Positions 46,225 to 49,059 of a DNA stretch of 49,059 bases are shown piece by piece (position 1 is the stretch's first letter; each line of letters opens with the position of its first letter). The translations under genes were made by a program, and so were the position numbers. The notes beneath the pieces are model-generated. The model was not told where the DNA came from, searched no databases, and saw only the letters and a list, made by a program, of their open reading frames with translations. The stretch comes from Streptomyces griseus (GTDB lineage Bacteria > Actinomycetota > Actinomycetes > Nanopelagicales > Nanopelagicaceae): positions 1-49,059 of the forward strand of contig CAMBDL010000011.1 of the NCBI GenBank assembly GCA_945865365.1, written 5' to 3'.

Positions 46225-49059
46225 CTATGGCGTTAGAGCAAAACGCACAACGCGGTGCCCAAACTTACGTTCACCAACCCAGAGATAACCGTTTGCCACC
46301 CACAGTGAAGCGGGGAATCGGACTTCGGTAGCTGAATGCGTTGGACGCGTATCAGTAGATGATGCCGCACCAAGATAAGCATCGGGCAGCCCGCCGGCCA
46401 GAGCAGAGGTCACACTATTCCAAACAAGAATTCGATTAAATCCCGTGTCAGCGACAAAGAGAGCGTTGTTAGATACCAGCGCATCGCTCGGTAAATTCAT
46501 CGCCACTCCACTGACAGTACCGCTCACTGCCGCGTTCTGGCTTAGCGTTGAAACAGCCCAAGCCAAGATATGTGGATTGCCCTCTTGTCTTGTTCCAATG
46601 AGCCAGGTGCCATCAGATCGAATTCGATTTAACGTCGCACTAATTGAAAAATCAGGGCTATCGTTTTTATCAGATGGGATCCCAGACCACACATAAATCT
46701 TTTTTGCATCAATATCTAAAATATAGAAGTACTTGTTGTCGGCGGCCACGCGCAGCCCTCCACCAAAAGTGACATTACCAATTGAGTTAGAGATATTTAG
46801 CACTGGGACGTCTGTTATTTTGGTGGGAATTCCACGCCAGACAACAAATGTCTTATCTCCTGCTGCTGCATAAAGCGGCTGGCCATCAGCTGCAATTGTC
46901 GCAGCCGAAGAATCGGCTTGGAAATCCATCGCCAGTAGAGGATTTGTAGCCCGCTGGTTTTGTGTAGTCCACACTAAGTCGGGTTTAGCACCATCTGTTG
47001 CAGGTATCGATTTCCACACATAAATCTTACGGTCAAAGTCACTACTAATAGCCATGGCACCGCCAAGGGTTGCAACCTGGGGGTTTGTAATCAGGAAATT
47101 CGTCTGCAATGTATTTTCGACGACCTGTCCAACGTAATCACCATTGCCACTTTTCGATGGACCACTTGGACCAGCCGAACTTAGATAGAAGTTTGCCGCC
47201 GCACTTGCGCCAGGAATTCCTTTAAAGACTGCTATGCGGTTACCGTTGTACTCAGAAACATAGGTATATCCATTAACAATCTCTACATCTCCGCCGTCGC
47301 CACCCTCAAATGGTGTGCCTTTTGCAAGTCTGGTGCCAGTGGGTAGTGATGCTGGTAATCCGGGATATTCGTCAAGAGTAGTCGAAAGCAGATACAGCTT
47401 GCCTGTTGATGAATCAAATGATCCAAAAGGCCATGCACCGTTGGGGTCGATTGGCAGGATGTCATATGAAATTGCTGCACTTGACGATGTTGGCCATGTC
47501 GCAAAAACATGTGCCGCATGTTCCATTGCGCACTTACCATTGTGGTCGCCCACAATGATTGCTGTCCCATTACTTGTTACACCACGAGGTGTACCGAGAC
47601 AGTTTGTTGTATTCCCAGTAATTGTTATATCTGCAGCTTCACTTCCTGTAGTAGGAAAAGTATTCCATATTCGCAACTGAGATTTCCCTGTTACAGATGC
47701 GATTACTTTTGTACCATTGGACCAGACACCCCATGGCCAAGCGTCGGTGCCCAGGTCAATCGCATAACTTGCACTCTGTCCAGTAGTGGTTGGCATCGTG
47801 TTCCATATGAGGATGCGATTGTTATCAGTGTCGGCAACAAGTAATTTGCCAGTACTTGTAATAATCGCATCACTCGGCCAGTTGCACTGATTTAGGCCAG
47901 CACCACTTCCAGTCGCTGTCGTTGAAGTTTGACACAACACGAAATCTGGAGCAGTTGAAGAAGATGTGGGAGCCGTGTTCCAAACTAAAATCCGGTTATT
48001 TCCCCTATCGGCCAATAATAAATTAACTCCATTTGATGCCAAACCACTTGGGTGATCAAAAATAGTTGAACCTAATGTTGATGTAAATCCTAAAGTCGCT
48101 AGATAGCCACTAGGAGTTAAAGATGCGGTGACTCGCGCATTCGAAGTATCTGGAAGTACCGCATAAGTTGATGCGACTTCCGTTGGTGGAATATTTCCAT
48201 CTGGTTCTGGTGTGGGTGTTGGTTGCGGACTAGGTGTTGGAGTTATCCCTGGCGTTGATGACTGATTTCGTAACTCCCACTGCAAATCACCATTTGGCAT
48301 CTTTGTGCATGACACATCTTCACCAAGGACAGTACCGCCACCGTTGCCCATCACTGCACATGAGCCATGTAGTACAGGCCTATCTGCACCAGGAGTTTGT
48401 GTTGGTTGTGGTTGGTTTGGTTGTGGTTGGTTTGGTTGTGGTTGGTTTGGTTGTGGTTGGTTTGGTTGTGGTTGGTTTGGTTGTGGTTGGTTTGGTTGTG
48501 GCGTAGACAGGCTTTGAAGAGTTTGACCTTTAAGAGCGACCCAGTCACTTGCAGTGCGACCATTGCCCGAGTTGAAATCGCAAGGGCGAGCTGCACGGTC
48601 AAGCAATGAGATCTTCATGTCAGTAACCTTGATACCAAAGGATGCGAAAGCTGCCTCTACTTGTGGTGACAAGTGATCGAAAATGCTACCAAATATGTCC
48701 TGTCCATCTTTGGAACGAGATGCTGCAAGTAAATCAATATCAAAATCAAAACCTACATCACCTAATGCCGCATACCCAAGTAATTCACCAGATTTTACTG
48801 AATCACCAATCGCAAACTGTTTTACAAAGTAGATATGTCCAAACACAAAGATAACATTTTTATCAACTGAAGTGGAGAGACCTAAACCATTCCCACCCTT
48901 GACTCTACCTAATCCACCTTTATTTGCCTCTAATGAGATTGTTGCAACTGTTCCATCGAAAGGTGCAAATACTTTTACTTTATCCGTAGTTCCTTGCAGT
49001 GTTAATATTGGATACCAGTAGTGCTTGAGTGAAAGATTTTTCACCAATATTTGTTCAAA
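46225..49059 (-). CDS. Large secreted-type protein with M23-like domain, QPNQP linker and NHL-like repeats (5' end missing)
   Basis: The frame stays open to the window edge, so the start is outside; 944 residues are visible. The first 130 or so resemble the beta-rich fold of peptidase M23 (FAPFDGTVATISLE, then FGHIYFVKQFAIGDSVKSGELLGYA). The usual catalytic HxH pair is not evident, so it is probably inactive. Two low-complexity linkers follow: six QPNQP repeats, and a TP/QP/EP-rich stretch. The rest contains about nine units ending in a pattern like NRILVWNTxPT or KIYVWxGIP, resembling NHL propeller blades. The order suggests a surface or secreted adhesion or cell wall protein; function is unknown. 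It lies directly upstream of the ribosomal operon. Confidence 0.7.
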   Translation of the reverse strand, partial: FEQILVKNLSLKHYWYPILTLQGTTDKVKVFAPFDGTVATISLEANKGGLGRVKGGNGLGLSTSVDKNVIFVFGHIYFVKQFAIGDSVKSGELLGYAALGDVGFDFDIDLLAASRSKDGQDIFGSIFDHLSPQVEAAFASFGIKVTDMKISLLDRAARPCDFNSGNGRTASDWVALKGQTLQSLSTPQPNQPQPNQPQPNQPQPNQPQPNQPQPNQPQPTQTPGADRPVLHGSCAVMGNGGGTVLGEDVSCTKMPNGDLQWELRNQSSTPGITPTPSPQPTPTPEPDGNIPPTEVASTYAVLPDTSNARVTASLTPSGYLATLGFTSTLGSTIFDHPSGLASNGVNLLLADRGNNRILVWNTAPTSSSTAPDFVLCQTSTTATGSGAGLNQCNWPSDAIITSTGKLLVADTDNNRILIWNTMPTTTGQSASYAIDLGTDAWPWGVWSNGTKVIASVTGKSQLRIWNTFPTTGSEAADITITGNTTNCLGTPRGVTSNGTAIIVGDHNGKCAMEHAAHVFATWPTSSSAAISYDILPIDPNGAWPFGSFDSSTGKLYLLSTTLDEYPGLPASLPTGTRLAKGTPFEGGDGGDVEIVNGYTYVSEYNGNRIAVFKGIPGASAAANFYLSSAGPSGPSKSGNGDYVGQVVENTLQTNFLITNPQVATLGGAMAISSDFDRKIYVWKSIPATDGAKPDLVWTTQNQRATNPLLAMDFQADSSAATIAADGQPLYAAAGDKTFVVWRGIPTKITDVPVLNISNSIGNVTFGGGLRVAADNKYFYILDIDAKKIYVWSGIPSDKNDSPDFSISATLNRIRSDGTWLIGTRQEGNPHILAWAVSTLSQNAAVSGTVSGVAMNLPSDALVSNNALFVADTGFNRILVWNSVTSALAGGLPDAYLGAASSTDTRPTHSATEVRFPASLWVANGYLWVGERKFGHRVVRFALTP
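48406..48500 (-). repeat. Six tandem 15-bp units encoding QPNQP
   Basis: Six nearly identical 15-base units, each encoding QPNQP, run in frame and are followed by a diverged QPTQT. The near-perfect DNA identity points to recent expansion by slippage or recombination. There are no spacers, so it is not a CRISPR array. It makes a flexible, proline-rich, probably extended linker. Confidence 0.9.

Noticed and set aside
48406-48500. Short regular repeats resembling a CRISPR array
   Set aside because: Units are 15 bases, contiguous, without spacers, and encode QPNQP in frame.

Overview
The window looks like part of a small, tightly packed actinobacterial chromosome. All 43 genes recognised, plus one leader peptide, lie on the minus strand. 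Most junctions are overlaps (ATGA, TAATG, GTGA) or gaps under 60 bases. Gene order follows the actinobacterial pattern: rpsB-tsf-pyrH-frr-cdsA-rlmN, dxr-rseP-ispG-proS, rimP-nusA-infB-rbfA-truB-ribF-rpsO, rplU-rpmA-obgE-proB-proA, gatC-gatA-gatB, ilvB-ilvN-ilvC-serA-leuB. The DNA is visibly AT-rich for this phylum. Low GC, compact spacing and actinobacterial gene order together suggest a streamlined aquatic actinobacterium of the Nanopelagicales (acI) type. That placement is inference; no 16S gene is present.

In transcription order (right to left) the layout is as follows. (1) 46225-49059: 5'-truncated large secreted-type protein with a peptidase-M23-like domain, a QPNQP-repeat linker and an NHL-like propeller. 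(2) 46009-38163: rplU-rpmA, a terminator, then obgE-proB-proA and gatCAB. (3) 38148-26292: branched-chain amino acid and serine block (ilvD; attenuator leader; ilvB-ilvN-ilvC-serA-leuB-ilvE-cimA), then xerC and a polyprenol-phosphate mannose synthase-like glycosyltransferase. (4) 26270-21019: rpsB leader, rpsB-tsf-pyrH-frr-cdsA-rlmN. (5) 20998-12941: polyamine module (aminobutyraldehyde dehydrogenase-like enzyme, potDABC, FAD amine oxidase-like protein, agmatinase-family ureohydrolase) sitting between two otherwise contiguous housekeeping blocks. (6) 12940-7732: dxr-rseP-ispG-proS. (7) 7728-1: TauE-like permease, rimP-nusA-infB-rbfA-truB-ribF-rpsO.

Functionally, the ilv/leu/cimA genes cover most of valine and isoleucine synthesis from pyruvate, with isoleucine through citramalate; leuA and leuCD are not here. 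The polyamine genes suggest import of spermidine/putrescine and conversion of agmatine through putrescine to 4-aminobutanal and GABA. The rest is translation, isoprenoid, phospholipid and proline metabolism.

I see no defence island, prophage, CRISPR array, insertion sequence, tRNA or rRNA. The most interesting signals are regulatory: a complete branched-chain amino acid attenuator before ilvB with a perfect palindrome beside its promoter; a recurring TAnnnT box 6-7 bases before SD-less start codons, suggesting leaderless internal promoters; a truB gene whose reading frame seems to need an ATC start; hairpin leaders on rpsB, rplU and rpsO; and the chimeric repeat-rich protein at the right edge. 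No gap between genes exceeds 300 bases; the longest (26058-26291, 46010-46224, 36277-36474) all hold regulatory elements listed below.
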